42,742 bases of DNA. It comes from a virus. A program made the translations under genes and the position numbers. A model generated the notes under the pieces. The model was given only the letters and a program-made list of their open reading frames with translations, ran no database searches and had not been told where the DNA came from. The DNA is taken from the IMG/VR virus record IMGVR_UViG_3300038701_001426, positions 1 to 42,742 of that record. One strand, written 5' to 3'. Position 1 is the first letter of the stretch; each line of letters begins with the position of its first letter. Positions 17,175-24,175 of this stretch are shown here, piece after piece.

Positions 17175-17921
17175 TTAAATCGGCCCTCCAAAGGGTCCGT
17201 GCATAGGGTGCGAAAAGGGGCCGTGAGGAAATGAACCGCCGCCGCCACCCGCAGCCTTGAAAACGCCGACCCAGGCATACTCAATCGAAGATGTGTTACC
17301 GTTCGTAAAGTTATGAACGGCGCTGTAATTGCCGGTGCTCGATAACGACTTCCAGCCCGTGCCAAGGGTGACCCGGTTGCCCGGATTTGAAGGGCCGACA
17401 AAGTTGCGGTCGCTGTAATCTACGGCGCTACCATCTTCGATGTCATCATCGGTCGCGGTTTGAGACAGCTCCCGGTTTGTCCCGGCGGTAAACGCCATCG
17501 CATCAGCGTTAGTTGTGGTCCCCGTTCCGACCGTAACCGTTTCATCAGATGTAGGAGTGTCCGAGACGAAGTTATCGCGCTCAAACGGTGCGGCGGCATC
17601 AACCCCAGAGAATTCGTAAATCGTCAATGCGCCGCGATTGGCGGTATTGACCTGCACAGATGACGCTTCGGAAGACCCTGCGATCTTATACCACGCATTA
17701 AACTGGCAGCCCGTGTACAAACCGGTGTCGTAGAGTGCCACCTGACTTTCCGCCAGCGTCCAGCCGCTTGAAGTCATCCCCATAGTTGCGTCGCCGCGTA
17801 CATCCGAGCAAACCGCAATTAACAGGTTGTCTTCAACCGGCGTGGAAGGCCAGGACACAGACGGAGAACTATTAACCCCGTTGTATGACGTGCTGGCCTT
17901 CTGGACATACGCAATCGCCAT
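17175..17921 (-). CDS. beta-rich lectin-like virion protein
   Basis: 248 aa, beta-rich, without signal peptide. It has the outline of a concanavalin-like jelly roll (VQKASTSYNGVNSSPSVSWP ... GALTIYEFSGVD), a Gly linker and a His/Pro/Gly tail (PHGPFSHPMHGPFGG). Such proteins sit beside fibre genes and bind glycans or decorate the virion. The Gly/His/Pro tail is unusual. Family assignment is tentative. Confidence 0.6.
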   Translation of the reverse strand: MAIAYVQKASTSYNGVNSSPSVSWPSTPVEDNLLIAVCSDVRGDATMGMTSSGWTLAESQVALYDTGLYTGCQFNAWYKIAGSSEASSVQVNTANRGALTIYEFSGVDAAAPFERDNFVSDTPTSDETVTVGTGTTTNADAMAFTAGTNRELSQTATDDDIEDGSAVDYSDRNFVGPSNPGNRVTLGTGWKSLSSTGNYSAVHNFTNGNTSSIEYAWVGVFKAAGGGGGSFPHGPFSHPMHGPFGGPI

Positions 17922-18248
17922 CTATACCGCCATCACCGCGTTGCGTCCGTCCGCTTCAAGAATGATGGACTTACCTGCGATCTGGTCATTCGTGACGCGA
18001 TAGTGATAATCGCCAGCCGGAAAATCATCCTGCGCCTGCAACGTCTTGACGCCCCCATCCAAAAGATACATCGAGACTTGAAGGTCTTCACCTTCCACCC
18101 TAAATAGGGCGTCTGTGTGCGTCGCGTTGGAAGACACCGCACAGACCCACCGGTCACCGGGGGATATCTCGCAACTGACCGTCCCACCGGCCAGAACAAA
18201 ATCATCACCGGAGCGCACGGGTGCAAAACTCTCAAACGTTAGCGGCAT
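17922..18248 (-). CDS. small beta-sandwich protein, first late gene
   Basis: 108 aa, beta pattern with Gly-Asp turns (SGDDFVLAGGTVSCEISPGD ...). It is the first gene after terminator 18265-18301, so it probably opens the late transcript. It ends next to the lectin-like gene (stop at 17922, start at 17921). Likely a virion component; unrecognised. Confidence 0.6.
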   Translation of the reverse strand: MPLTFESFAPVRSGDDFVLAGGTVSCEISPGDRWVCAVSSNATHTDALFRVEGEDLQVSMYLLDGGVKTLQAQDDFPAGDYHYRVTNDQIAGKSIILEADGRNAVMAV

Positions 18249-18264
18249 TCAATATAAACTACCT

Positions 18265-18301
18265 ATAATGAAAAACCCCGGCAGGGCGGACCTTACCGGG
18301 G
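18265..18301 (-). terminator. terminator between early-left and late blocks
   Basis: Minus strand: CCCCGG (18301-18296) pairs with CCGGGG (18281-18276) around a 14-nt loop, followed by TTTTTCATTATAGG. A 6-bp GC stem with a five-T run fits an intrinsic terminator. It ends transcripts coming from the early-left operon just before the first late gene. Confidence 0.8.
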
Positions 18302-18571
18302 TGGAATTCGTGGCGGCGCTCTTAACGACGACTGCGAGCTACGGCCTTTCCAGCGTTATCCTAGGTTCGCTGTTCTCTGCCGTCCGGACGCCACCCCGGA
18401 CCCTCCGCCTTATCAGCCCGCCAGAGGCGCATCATCGAGAGGCGGGCGGGCTTTGTTCAAATGAGTCGCGTATCGCGATCTTAGGAAGATTGACAGAAAG
18501 TGTCGGGATTGCAAGCGTAAATATCAATATTTTGCGATTATTTTATAAATGGTTGATTTTAAACGCTATAT
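18302..18571 (-). promoter_or_regulatory. late control region (promoter not pinned down)
   Basis: 270 nt without a gene. It holds an AT-rich stretch (18520-18580) with TATAAA/AAATAAT-like boxes on the minus strand and a TTGATA/TTGCAA-type element, and a GCCCGCC/GGCGGGC hairpin (18416-18422 with 18441-18447). Late transcription probably starts here, meets the terminator at 18301-18265 and needs help to pass, as at lambda's late promoter. I cannot assign a precise -10/-35 pair. Confidence 0.45.
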
Positions 18572-19084
18572 CTAGCCCCTCATCCCATGCAATTCGCAGT
18601 ACAGATCCAGCCCGGCAAGCAGGTTCGGCATCACCCGCTTATCGTCCATGCGGTAAAGCTTTGCCGTCGCCTTCACCCCCTGGCACTCGGATATCATGAA
18701 TATGATAGGTGCGTTGCGGATGCCCTCGCCCGCACATGCCTTCGCCCATTCGAAATAACGGCGCGACATTTCCGCCGCCCGTTCCGGGTTCACCTGCTTT
18801 CGCCCGCCATCCACCCGCAACAGGTTGAATCCGCTTTTCATCGCCACGTCAGACGCGCGAACCTTCCAGCCGTAGTATATCAGTTCGAAGGCGGTTTCCT
18901 GCGCCGGGGTCATGTTCTTGAATATCCGCGCGTCCAGCTTCCGGCGCTGCACCAGTTCCGGCCGCTGGCGCACCACCCTGCCGCCGCGTATCTCGCCCGT
19001 GGGGCGCAGGTTGTAGTTCTCGGTCGGATGGTTCCGGGCCGCGTACTCTACGGCGTCTGTGTCGATGTGGGCGCGGTAATTCAT
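18572..19084 (-). CDS. possible late-gene regulator (HTH-like)
   Basis: 170 aa, basic. The C-terminal 60 residues (NAPIIFMISECQGVKATAK ... MPNLLAGLDLYCELHGM) have the spacing of a sigma-region-4-like or DUF6456-like HTH (I...G.....A..Y..D...V...L..GLD.Y) seen in phage late regulators. It is the last gene of the early-left operon, directly before the terminator and late region, where lambda Q-type regulators lie. Function is therefore inferred. Its start follows the same 16-nt junction GAGGAAAAGTAGCATG as the neighbouring gene. Confidence 0.5.
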   Translation of the reverse strand: MNYRAHIDTDAVEYAARNHPTENYNLRPTGEIRGGRVVRQRPELVQRRKLDARIFKNMTPAQETAFELIYYGWKVRASDVAMKSGFNLLRVDGGRKQVNPERAAEMSRRYFEWAKACAGEGIRNAPIIFMISECQGVKATAKLYRMDDKRVMPNLLAGLDLYCELHGMRG

Positions 19085-19085
19085 G

Positions 19086-19829
19086 CTACTTTTCCTCTAC
19101 CAGTTCATAGGTCCGGCGCAGTTCGGCCATGTCGATTTCCGCGCTGTTGCTCCATTCCAGACTGCCGACCGCCGCAAACTCCGCGTGCCAGCCTTTGGTG
19201 AACTCAACCACGTCTCCCCACAAAAGAACGCGCCCGACAACGATGTGAAACGGCACACCTTCGTATTCCGTCAACGCCTGCTTGCGTGTCTTGAATGCGT
19301 GGATGCCTTCACCCATTGGCAATCCGACCTTATGGGCTTCCATCGGCTTGCCCGGCTCCCACTCCGCCGCGTCATTGGTCATGCTGTAAAGCCAGCCATG
19401 CTCGACGCGCCATGCCCGCCATGCCTCAACCTCGCCAAGTTCTATGCCGGTGTTTTCGACGGTCGGCGGGTCGGGTTCTTGATAAAGGGTTAGTCCGCCG
19501 GGGTAGACGCTGGTCGGGGATTGGCCGGCTCGCGCTTGGGCGAGGGCGTTGGCTTGGGCGGCTGCTTGCGCTTGGGCTGCGGCGAGGGCTGCGTGAGTGG
19601 TTGCTTGATGGGTTGCTTGAGCGGCACTGCCGTAAACCGTCGAACGGGTGTTCCTATATCCGCCATGTTTTCCTCCTTGTATCCAGTATGAATCATAGCC
19701 CGCACCGGGGCCGCTGTAATTTGACATGTCTGACCTCATTTTCGGTCGGTCGGGGTTCGTAATAACCACAAGCACAAAAACAATCGCACCGAAGGCACCC
19801 AAAACGATAAAGGCCGGTGTCGGATCCAT
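19086..19829 (-). CDS. membrane-anchored protein containing a nested reading frame
   Basis: 247 aa from ATG 19829. Residues 5-25 are a membrane helix (FIVLGAFGAIVFVLVVI). An Ala/Gln/His low-complexity segment (about 70-105) follows, then a folded C-terminal domain from about residue 125 (GEVEAWRAWRVEHGWLYSM ... GRVLLWGDVVEFTKGWHAEFA) that recurs in phage early genes. An alternative ATG at 19727 with GAGG 7 nt upstream would omit the membrane segment (213 aa). The low-complexity segment coincides exactly with the overlapping gene 19490-19666, so its composition may be dictated by that second frame. Confidence 0.65.
   Translation of the reverse strand: MDPTPAFIVLGAFGAIVFVLVVITNPDRPKMRSDMSNYSGPGAGYDSYWIQGGKHGGYRNTRSTVYGSAAQATHQATTHAALAAAQAQAAAQANALAQARAGQSPTSVYPGGLTLYQEPDPPTVENTGIELGEVEAWRAWRVEHGWLYSMTNDAAEWEPGKPMEAHKVGLPMGEGIHAFKTRKQALTEYEGVPFHIVVGRVLLWGDVVEFTKGWHAEFAAVGSLEWSNSAEIDMAELRRTYELVEEK
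19490..19666 (-). CDS. nested proline-rich protein (overlapping gene)
   Basis: 58 aa encoded in another frame inside the preceding gene. The ATG at 19666 has a near-perfect ribosome site AAGGAGG 5 nt upstream. The protein begins MADIGTPVRRFTAVPLK and then becomes a Pro/Lys/Gln repeat (KQPIKQPLTQPSPQPKRK). 'DIGTP.R...V.P' openings followed by Pro repeats are a known small phage protein type, which supports this frame. The host frame reads Ala/Gln over the same bases. There is no Cys lipobox, so it is not an Rz1-type lipoprotein. Good start signal, unknown role. Confidence 0.65.
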   Translation of the reverse strand: MADIGTPVRRFTAVPLKQPIKQPLTQPSPQPKRKQPPKPTPSPKREPANPRPASTPAD

Positions 19830-19830
19830 G

Positions 19831-20199
19831 CTACTTTTCCTCGTGGGGTTGGATCATGGCGCTAGCCGACGGGTATTTGTGGCCGTTTGAGCATGTGTCG
19901 TCGCCGTTCGGCCGTCGCTCTCGCTTAACGCCGGGCGAGCCACAATGCGGGCAATACCCATATGGAGGATCGGGGACCGGCTGCGGATTTTCCCGGTTCC
20001 ATCTTGCAAGAGACGTGTGCCCGAATACTGTGGGCGGCGGCTCTAGGTTCCACCCCTCAGCCTCAAGGTGCTGTCTGTATGCGGATATGGCGGCGCGGGC
20101 GGCATTGTTAATCAAGGTCCAGTGCGCAAAGGGGAACTGTTCTCGGATAACCTCCGCCACCGCTTCCACTGCCCTGTCGTCTGTGTTTTGGTTGGTCAT
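19831..20199 (-). CDS. zinc-ribbon small protein
   Basis: 122 aa from ATG 20199 (GAGGATTCCCC upstream). Residues 1-55 are helical (AVEAVAEVIREQFPFAHW). A C-terminal treble-clef-like ribbon follows: YCPHCGSPG ... DDTCSNGHKYPS. Similar 'CSNGHxYPS' ends occur in phage early proteins. Probably zinc-binding; possibly binds nucleic acid. It ends with the EEK/SD junction repeated at 19085. Confidence 0.65.
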   Translation of the reverse strand: MTNQNTDDRAVEAVAEVIREQFPFAHWTLINNAARAAISAYRQHLEAEGWNLEPPPTVFGHTSLARWNRENPQPVPDPPYGYCPHCGSPGVKRERRPNGDDTCSNGHKYPSASAMIQPHEEK

Positions 20200-20351
20200 G
20201 GGGAATCCTCGCGACACCACTTAATCCCGTAAAAAATCCATCCGACCGTGCCGATTAGCACAAGCAATACATCGCCAATGCCGGGCGAAGGCACCATCGC
20301 CACGAGAGAAATCGCGTAAAAGGCCAAAAACCGTGAAAAATTATCCGCCAT
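20196..20351 (-). CDS. 51-aa two-helix membrane protein
   Basis: ATG at 20351 overlaps the upstream stop; its stop overlaps the next start (ATGA). Two hydrophobic segments (FLAFYAISLVAMV and VLLVLIGTVGWIFYGI) separated by a short turn, with a charged C-terminus (KWCREDSP). It could be a small holin-like or inner-membrane accessory protein; early position argues against a lysis role. Confidence 0.7.
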   Translation of the reverse strand: MADNFSRFLAFYAISLVAMVPSPGIGDVLLVLIGTVGWIFYGIKWCREDSP

Positions 20352-20737
20352 CACCCCGCCTCCCTCGCCCGTAGGCTGGCTATGCAGAGGGCGAGATACA
20401 CCGTACCCCCAAAATGCTTTTCCTCGTCACCAACACAGGCATAGGGGGTTCCGCCGACATGCCCGTTTACGTCTGCGGCGATCCAGTCATACCCCTCCGG
20501 CACCAGAGACCGTGCCGCGTCTAGGGATGTGGTGTAGGGCGGAACCGCCTTCTCAACGGGCACCCCCCCCATTTCCTCATTATATTCGTATGCCCCTAGT
20601 ATTGTCCCCGGGTGACAAACACCATAGGTTTTTGGGACAGGCTTTATCTGTGAACCATTGAGAAAGTTCTTAATCTCCGCATCCAGTTCACGGCTACCCT
20701 GTTCAGCGGCTTCGAGGCGTTTGATTAGGTCGGTCAT
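20351..20737 (-). CDS. conserved small early phage protein
   Basis: 128 aa. 'MTDLIKRLEAAEQGSRELDAEI' at the start and 'TTSLDAARSLVPEGYDW ... LALCIASLRAREA' at the end are the hallmarks of a very common small phage protein of unknown function in proteobacterial phages. A divergent middle (KPVPKTYGVCHPG) is present. Overlaps neighbours by 1-4 bp. Confidence 0.8.
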   Translation of the reverse strand: MTDLIKRLEAAEQGSRELDAEIKNFLNGSQIKPVPKTYGVCHPGTILGAYEYNEEMGGVPVEKAVPPYTTSLDAARSLVPEGYDWIAADVNGHVGGTPYACVGDEEKHFGGTVYLALCIASLRAREAG

Positions 20738-20934
20738 TCGAATCCCTTTCGAAGTGTGTCCAATTCCGCTTTCAGTTCCGCATTCTCGCGGCGCAGATCT
20801 CTAATCAGTTGCAAGTTGGTGTGCCAGATGTCGTAAAGCGCGGCCTGCCCCGTCTCACCGCCGCCGAATAACAGCGAACGGTCGGACGGGCGGGAGAGTT
20901 TGTCGATTTTTCGGATTGTGTCTTTGTCGGTCAT
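20734..20934 (-). CDS. 66-aa coiled-coil protein
   Basis: ATG at 20934, overlapping the upstream stop (ATGA). The second half is a clear leucine-zipper-like helix (LQLIRDLRRENAELKAELDTL). It probably dimerises. No other domain. Confidence 0.7.
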   Translation of the reverse strand: MTDKDTIRKIDKLSRPSDRSLLFGGGETGQAALYDIWHTNLQLIRDLRRENAELKAELDTLRKGFE

Positions 20935-21113
20935 GATCTTCTCCACCCGAGGAAATGCGAATTCAGGCAGACGACCAGCGCCACATAGGCCCCGTAACTC
21001 GCCCTATCCCAATCGCCTTGGAACCACCCAGCTATTCCGATACAGCCGACGGCAACTCCCACCCCTCCCGCCCACATGGCCCATGGGTTGATGGATATAT
21101 TTGTGTCTTTCAT
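20931..21113 (-). CDS. 60-aa small membrane protein
   Basis: Two hydrophobic stretches (AMWAGGVGVAVGCIGIAGWF and YGAYVALVVCLNSHFLGW) with short polar ends. No further assignment. Confidence 0.7.
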   Translation of the reverse strand: MKDTNISINPWAMWAGGVGVAVGCIGIAGWFQGDWDRASYGAYVALVVCLNSHFLGWRRS

Positions 21114-21177
21114 GTCCCCTGCCCCTCAAAATGCGGCATCGATCGGCGGGCGCTCGGGCTTTCTACGATTACGCGCC

Positions 21178-21390
21178 TCATCGCTTGTTCATCCAGTTTC
21201 GTAGCGGCCACCCAACAATTTGTGGAGGGATAGCGTCGTCAATCCACTCGCCCGCCCTGCCGACCGCAATCATGACCTGGACAATAATCGTCACCGGCAG
21301 CCACGGAAGAAACGCGGGGAAAGCAACCCAAGCCTTCCATCGTTTCGGATGCTTCCGCCGCTCCGATTCAATCCTTTCCTCGCGCCTCAT
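21178..21390 (-). CDS. small membrane protein, paralogue of 36719-36907
   Basis: 70 aa. A basic start (MRREERIESERRKHPKRWK) is followed by a hydrophobic middle (PWLPVTIIVQVMIAVGRAGEW) and the ending 'VGWPLRNWMNKR'. The plus-strand gene at 36719-36907 encodes the same pattern (PKRWKAxVAFP ... GRxGEWxDxxIP ... VGWPLRNWM). About half of the aligned positions are identical. Both copies lie in early operons but on opposite arms. Probably an inner-membrane peptide; role unknown. Confidence 0.75.
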   Translation of the reverse strand: MRREERIESERRKHPKRWKAWVAFPAFLPWLPVTIIVQVMIAVGRAGEWIDDAIPPQIVGWPLRNWMNKR

Positions 21391-21692
21391 TCCCCGTCCC
21401 TCAGCTTGCCGGCATCACGTAGGGCTTGGCAGATGGTGATGGCATTCGGAACGAGGCATGACCCACAATTGATAATTTCTTGCACCACGTCCTCGGCTGT
21501 CTGGACTTCGATAAGGTCAAGGTCAGAGAGTGCGTCGCTGTCATAGAGCGATCCATCGGCGTGCCAACTCGTCACCACCCTTATGCCGACCACCTGACCG
21601 ACTACCGGCGTTTTTTCTGTCAGGCCATCCACCGCATAAATCCGCACGTCCCTGCCGTTGCGGGTCCGGTACTTCTTGTCCATCGATATCAT
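21387..21692 (-). CDS. conserved small early phage protein
   Basis: 101 aa, GGAGG 7 nt before ATG 21692. The N-terminus 'DKKYRTRNGRDVRIYAVDG' with 'VTSWHADGSLYDS..SDLDLIEV' is a common small phage fold of unknown function. Here it carries a C-terminal extension (AEDVVQEIINCGSCLVPN). Confidence 0.75.
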   Translation of the reverse strand: MISMDKKYRTRNGRDVRIYAVDGLTEKTPVVGQVVGIRVVTSWHADGSLYDSDALSDLDLIEVQTAEDVVQEIINCGSCLVPNAITICQALRDAGKLRDGE

Positions 21693-21711
21693 TGCTGTTC
21701 CTCCGTGTGTG

Positions 21712-22311
21712 TCATTCCGCTGCCCTCACCGGGCGGTATTCGTCTAGGAGTTCCGCTTTTTTCCGGTCAATCGCCTCGGCCATCACCAGCAGGGATTCCC
21801 CGCAAAACATGTTCCGATGATTGGCGCGAACCTGCCCGATCCGCTCGCGGCCTGTACGCTCCGCATCGATCATCCGGGCGATATCGTCGTCCTGGGGCGT
21901 CTTTCCGGGGTGCCGGGTGGCCCACATGTGCAATTCGTAGTGCCAGCCCTGCGCCAGCGCCCGTGCGCCGGTCTGCGAACGCAGCATTTGACGCGCCCAT
22001 TTCTCCGGCAGCGGCGGGTCTTTCTTCTCAATCGACTCCCTCGGGGTGAGCACGGCCTGCCCCTGTTTCAGATATGCCAGCAATTCGCCCGTCACCGGCC
22101 ATCGCTGGAACGTCCATTGCTTCCGAAACATATCCATACCGGCGTGGATCGCCTTCGCCGTCAGCCCTTCCTCGTGGATATCCTCGACAAGCTGGCCGGT
22201 GAAATCCGCGTATTTCGCGCCGTCGTTTTCAAGTTTGCGACTGACCAGCCAAGGACCGTTTTCCAGTATCCTGATAACCGAGTTCTCGATTTCGATCTTG
22301 GTGGCCTTCAT
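21712..22311 (-). CDS. replication accessory protein, possible helicase loader
   Basis: 199 aa from ATG 22311 (GGAG 8 nt upstream), overlapping the initiator gene by 83 bp; longer ORF starts lie inside it. Helical throughout: 'LVEDIHEEGLTAKAIHAGMDMF', 'TFQRWPVTGELLAYLKQ' and 'HRNMFCGESLLVMAEAIDRKK'. The 'W-P-x-x-GELL' stretch and the place right after an O-like initiator recall lambda P-type helicase loaders, but no diagnostic motif is seen. A loader role is inference. Confidence 0.5.
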   Translation of the reverse strand: MKATKIEIENSVIRILENGPWLVSRKLENDGAKYADFTGQLVEDIHEEGLTAKAIHAGMDMFRKQWTFQRWPVTGELLAYLKQGQAVLTPRESIEKKDPPLPEKWARQMLRSQTGARALAQGWHYELHMWATRHPGKTPQDDDIARMIDAERTGRERIGQVRANHRNMFCGESLLVMAEAIDRKKAELLDEYRPVRAAE

Positions 22312-23077
22312 CTTCGCGTCTCCATTTTTCCATTCGTGCTGCCCGCGCCATGTCCTCAACCGACATCGGAGGGCCGTAGTCGTTTTCCCATCCCCGGTAT
22401 TTGATCCAGCGGCAGACGTGCTTGGTGCTGGTATCCGACCGGCGGCACTCGGCAAGGTACGCCGTCCACGCGGCTCTCAGGTCGTCAGGGGGGATTTGCT
22501 TGGCATGGCGTTCCCATTCGTTGAACGCTTCCCGCTTGTTGCCGAGCGGGGTTTTGTGGAATGCCTTCGCCGACATGATCGGTAGCCAGAAATTTTCAAA
22601 CGCCTCGGGATACCCCCCCGGTGCGCTCTCAGCGCACAGAGATTCTTCTGTATTTTCTAAATCTGTATTTTGTATATCTCTGTTCTTTATAAGGGTCGGG
22701 TTTGCCGGTTCCGGCTTAACCGCTTCCGGTTTTGCCGCTTCCGGTGTATCCGCCGTTTTCGCGTCAATAGTGGCGGGTTTCGCGCCCTGCGCTGTGTCGT
22801 AAACGTGGAAGTCGTACCGGGCGAATTTTCCGCTTGTCCGCACCTCAATACGTTCGACATATCCAGCCGAAATCAGTTCATCCAAGACGCGACGGCATTT
22901 GTCCTTGCCCGCCCCTGTCTGGCGCGTCAGGTCCGTCAGGTTCGTTTTCCAGCCCTCGGGCTTGCTCAACAGGTAGGCCAGCATTCCCCGCGCTTCCCAT
23001 GAAAGCCGCTGGTCCTGCGCCGTGGCGTTGTGCATGACGAAATAGTTCGATTCGGTCTTGCTGCGGATTATCGGCAT
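22229..23077 (-). CDS. replication initiator with winged helix (lambda O-like organisation)
   Basis: 282 aa. Residues 1-95 are a winged-helix domain common in phage replication proteins (SWEARGMLAYLLSKPEGW ... LTRQTGAGKDKCRRVLDEL). A low-complexity Pro/Ala/Glu linker follows (about 105-130), then a C-terminal domain (about 140-282) with conserved aromatics (FENFWLPIMSAKAFHKTPLG). The linker is encoded by 15-bp DNA repeats beside an AT-rich stretch, as in lambda O where ori lies inside the gene. The protein would bind these repeats and recruit helicase. It starts right after the Cys-rich gene (TAATG). Confidence 0.8.
   Translation of the reverse strand: MPIIRSKTESNYFVMHNATAQDQRLSWEARGMLAYLLSKPEGWKTNLTDLTRQTGAGKDKCRRVLDELISAGYVERIEVRTSGKFARYDFHVYDTAQGAKPATIDAKTADTPEAAKPEAVKPEPANPTLIKNRDIQNTDLENTEESLCAESAPGGYPEAFENFWLPIMSAKAFHKTPLGNKREAFNEWERHAKQIPPDDLRAAWTAYLAECRRSDTSTKHVCRWIKYRGWENDYGPPMSVEDMARAARMEKWRREDEGHQDRNRELGYQDTGKRSLAGQSQT
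22621..22751 (-). other. candidate replication origin inside the initiator gene
   Basis: Three 15-bp direct repeats (22707-22721, 22722-22736, 22737-22751) share G(C/G)TTCCGG followed by a 7-bp spacer ending CC. Next to them is an approximately 70 percent AT block (22638-22695) containing two copies of AAATACAGA on the minus strand. Beyond it lies a perfect hairpin GTGCGCT/AGCGCAC (22621-22637, 3-nt loop). Iterons plus AT-rich unwinding element inside the initiator gene is the lambda ori plan. Function is inferred from layout. Confidence 0.6.
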
Positions 23078-23400
23078 TAGACAGGCGCCACCTTCTGATT
23101 CTCACGCGCCTGAATAACCGCCCTCTCGAACGCCTCCGTGCGCTCTGTCCAGTCCTCACGCGCCCGTGCAGTGGCGACCCGGTGCAGGCGGTGGGTTGCT
23201 TCCCTCAACACAGCCGCATCCACGTCAAGCGTGGCTATCGGCTCGCCAAAAGGGCAATCCAGGAAACCGACAACCTCGCCCTGTTCGTTCAGGTAGCGGC
23301 GGGCGAATATGCGGCAGCAATCAACCGCATCAATCGCGCATTCACAGGCGGCGCACAGTTCGGCTTCGCCCTCGGATCGGATGAATGAGTTACTCGGCAT
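23077..23400 (-). CDS. small Cys-rich protein of the replication operon
   Basis: 107 aa from ATG 23400 (TGATG overlap with the DnaA-like gene). The N-terminal 'LCAACECAIDAVDCC' Cys cluster could bind zinc; long helices follow. Unrecognised family. Confidence 0.65.
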   Translation of the reverse strand: MPSNSFIRSEGEAELCAACECAIDAVDCCRIFARRYLNEQGEVVGFLDCPFGEPIATLDVDAAVLREATHRLHRVATARAREDWTERTEAFERAVIQARENQKVAPV

Positions 23401-23723
23401 CACAGGTAAAAGTTGCGGTCTGAAAATGTCGGGATATCCATGTAGGAAATCGCCAGATGGTCGGCTTCTGCCTTCCATATCGGATCCTTTTCGACCCGCG
23501 CCCATCCGTGCAGCACGGTGGAATGGTCTCGGCCCACAACCCGCCCGATTTCCTTGGATGAATACCCCTTGGCCTCGCGGAGAACGTACATATACGTCTG
23601 GCGGGCGCGGGATATCCGGTGATCGTAAGTCCGCTTGGCAAGGTCCGCCGGCGGGAGATTGAACTTGTCGGCAACCGCCACCAGAATGCGGGCGTTGTGT
23701 ACTTCCTTGGGTACGAATGTCAT
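23400..23723 (-). CDS. orphan DnaA domain IV-like DNA-binding protein
   Basis: 107 aa, AAAGGAGG ribosome site before ATG 23723. The middle matches the DnaA C-terminal domain: 'ISRARQTYMYVLREAKGYSSKEIGRVVGRDHSTVLHGW', with the DHSTVLH signature that contacts DnaA boxes (listed here as the single motif VVGRDHSTVLHGW). No AAA+ domain is present. It could bind host or phage DnaA boxes, either to support replication or to titrate sites. Upstream of the initiator and candidate origin. Confidence 0.85.
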   Translation of the reverse strand: MTFVPKEVHNARILVAVADKFNLPPADLAKRTYDHRISRARQTYMYVLREAKGYSSKEIGRVVGRDHSTVLHGWARVEKDPIWKAEADHLAISYMDIPTFSDRNFYL

Positions 23724-24175
23724 GCTTCCTCCTTTAGCGCACATGTCAGCAGCCCTATGGCGTCTGATTCGTCCGGGTTTGCAGGGTTGAAACCGCAGTC
23801 TTTCGCCCATGCCATGACGGCCTTTTTCGCGGCGGCAGTGCGGCGCGGGGCCTTGCCTTTCAGCACCACCTTTCGCCATTCACCGGCCTTGTAGAACCGG
23901 CGCTTGATGCCCTTCTGGACGCAGATTTTTTCGACCAGGAACACCAGCCCGCGAATGTGCGTCACGCTCGGGGAGTTCCCGAACGGCGGTTCCATAACGA
24001 TGCATTCCAGATCGTGCAGGTCGATCAGCGAGAGGATATGCGCCTCGAAATAATCGCCCATCTTTCCGTAGTCCGTCATGAACGGGGAAAGGTCGATTGA
24101 CCCGTAAAGCGTCCTGCCGCCCGCGCTGATTGCGAAGCCGGTGTTCTTGGCTATGTCCAGGGCCAGCGCGTTCAT
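23720..24175 (-). CDS. RuvC-like Holliday junction resolvase
   Basis: 151 aa. RNase H-fold acidic residues in order: Asp7 in 'LALDIAKNTG', Glu in 'CIVMEPPFG', and the pair in 'NPDESDAIGLL'. Between them a Lys/Arg-rich segment (KGKAPRRTAAAKKAVM) would contact DNA. The length fits phage RuvC-like resolvases, which clear branched DNA before packaging. It overlaps the methyltransferase by 4 bp. Confidence 0.85.
   Translation of the reverse strand: MNALALDIAKNTGFAISAGGRTLYGSIDLSPFMTDYGKMGDYFEAHILSLIDLHDLECIVMEPPFGNSPSVTHIRGLVFLVEKICVQKGIKRRFYKAGEWRKVVLKGKAPRRTAAAKKAVMAWAKDCGFNPANPDESDAIGLLTCALKEEA

Noticed and set aside
18416-18455. Plus-strand terminator (GCCCGCC/GGCGGGC with CTTTG)
   Set aside because: No plus-strand gene ends nearby; more likely a leader hairpin of the minus-strand transcript.
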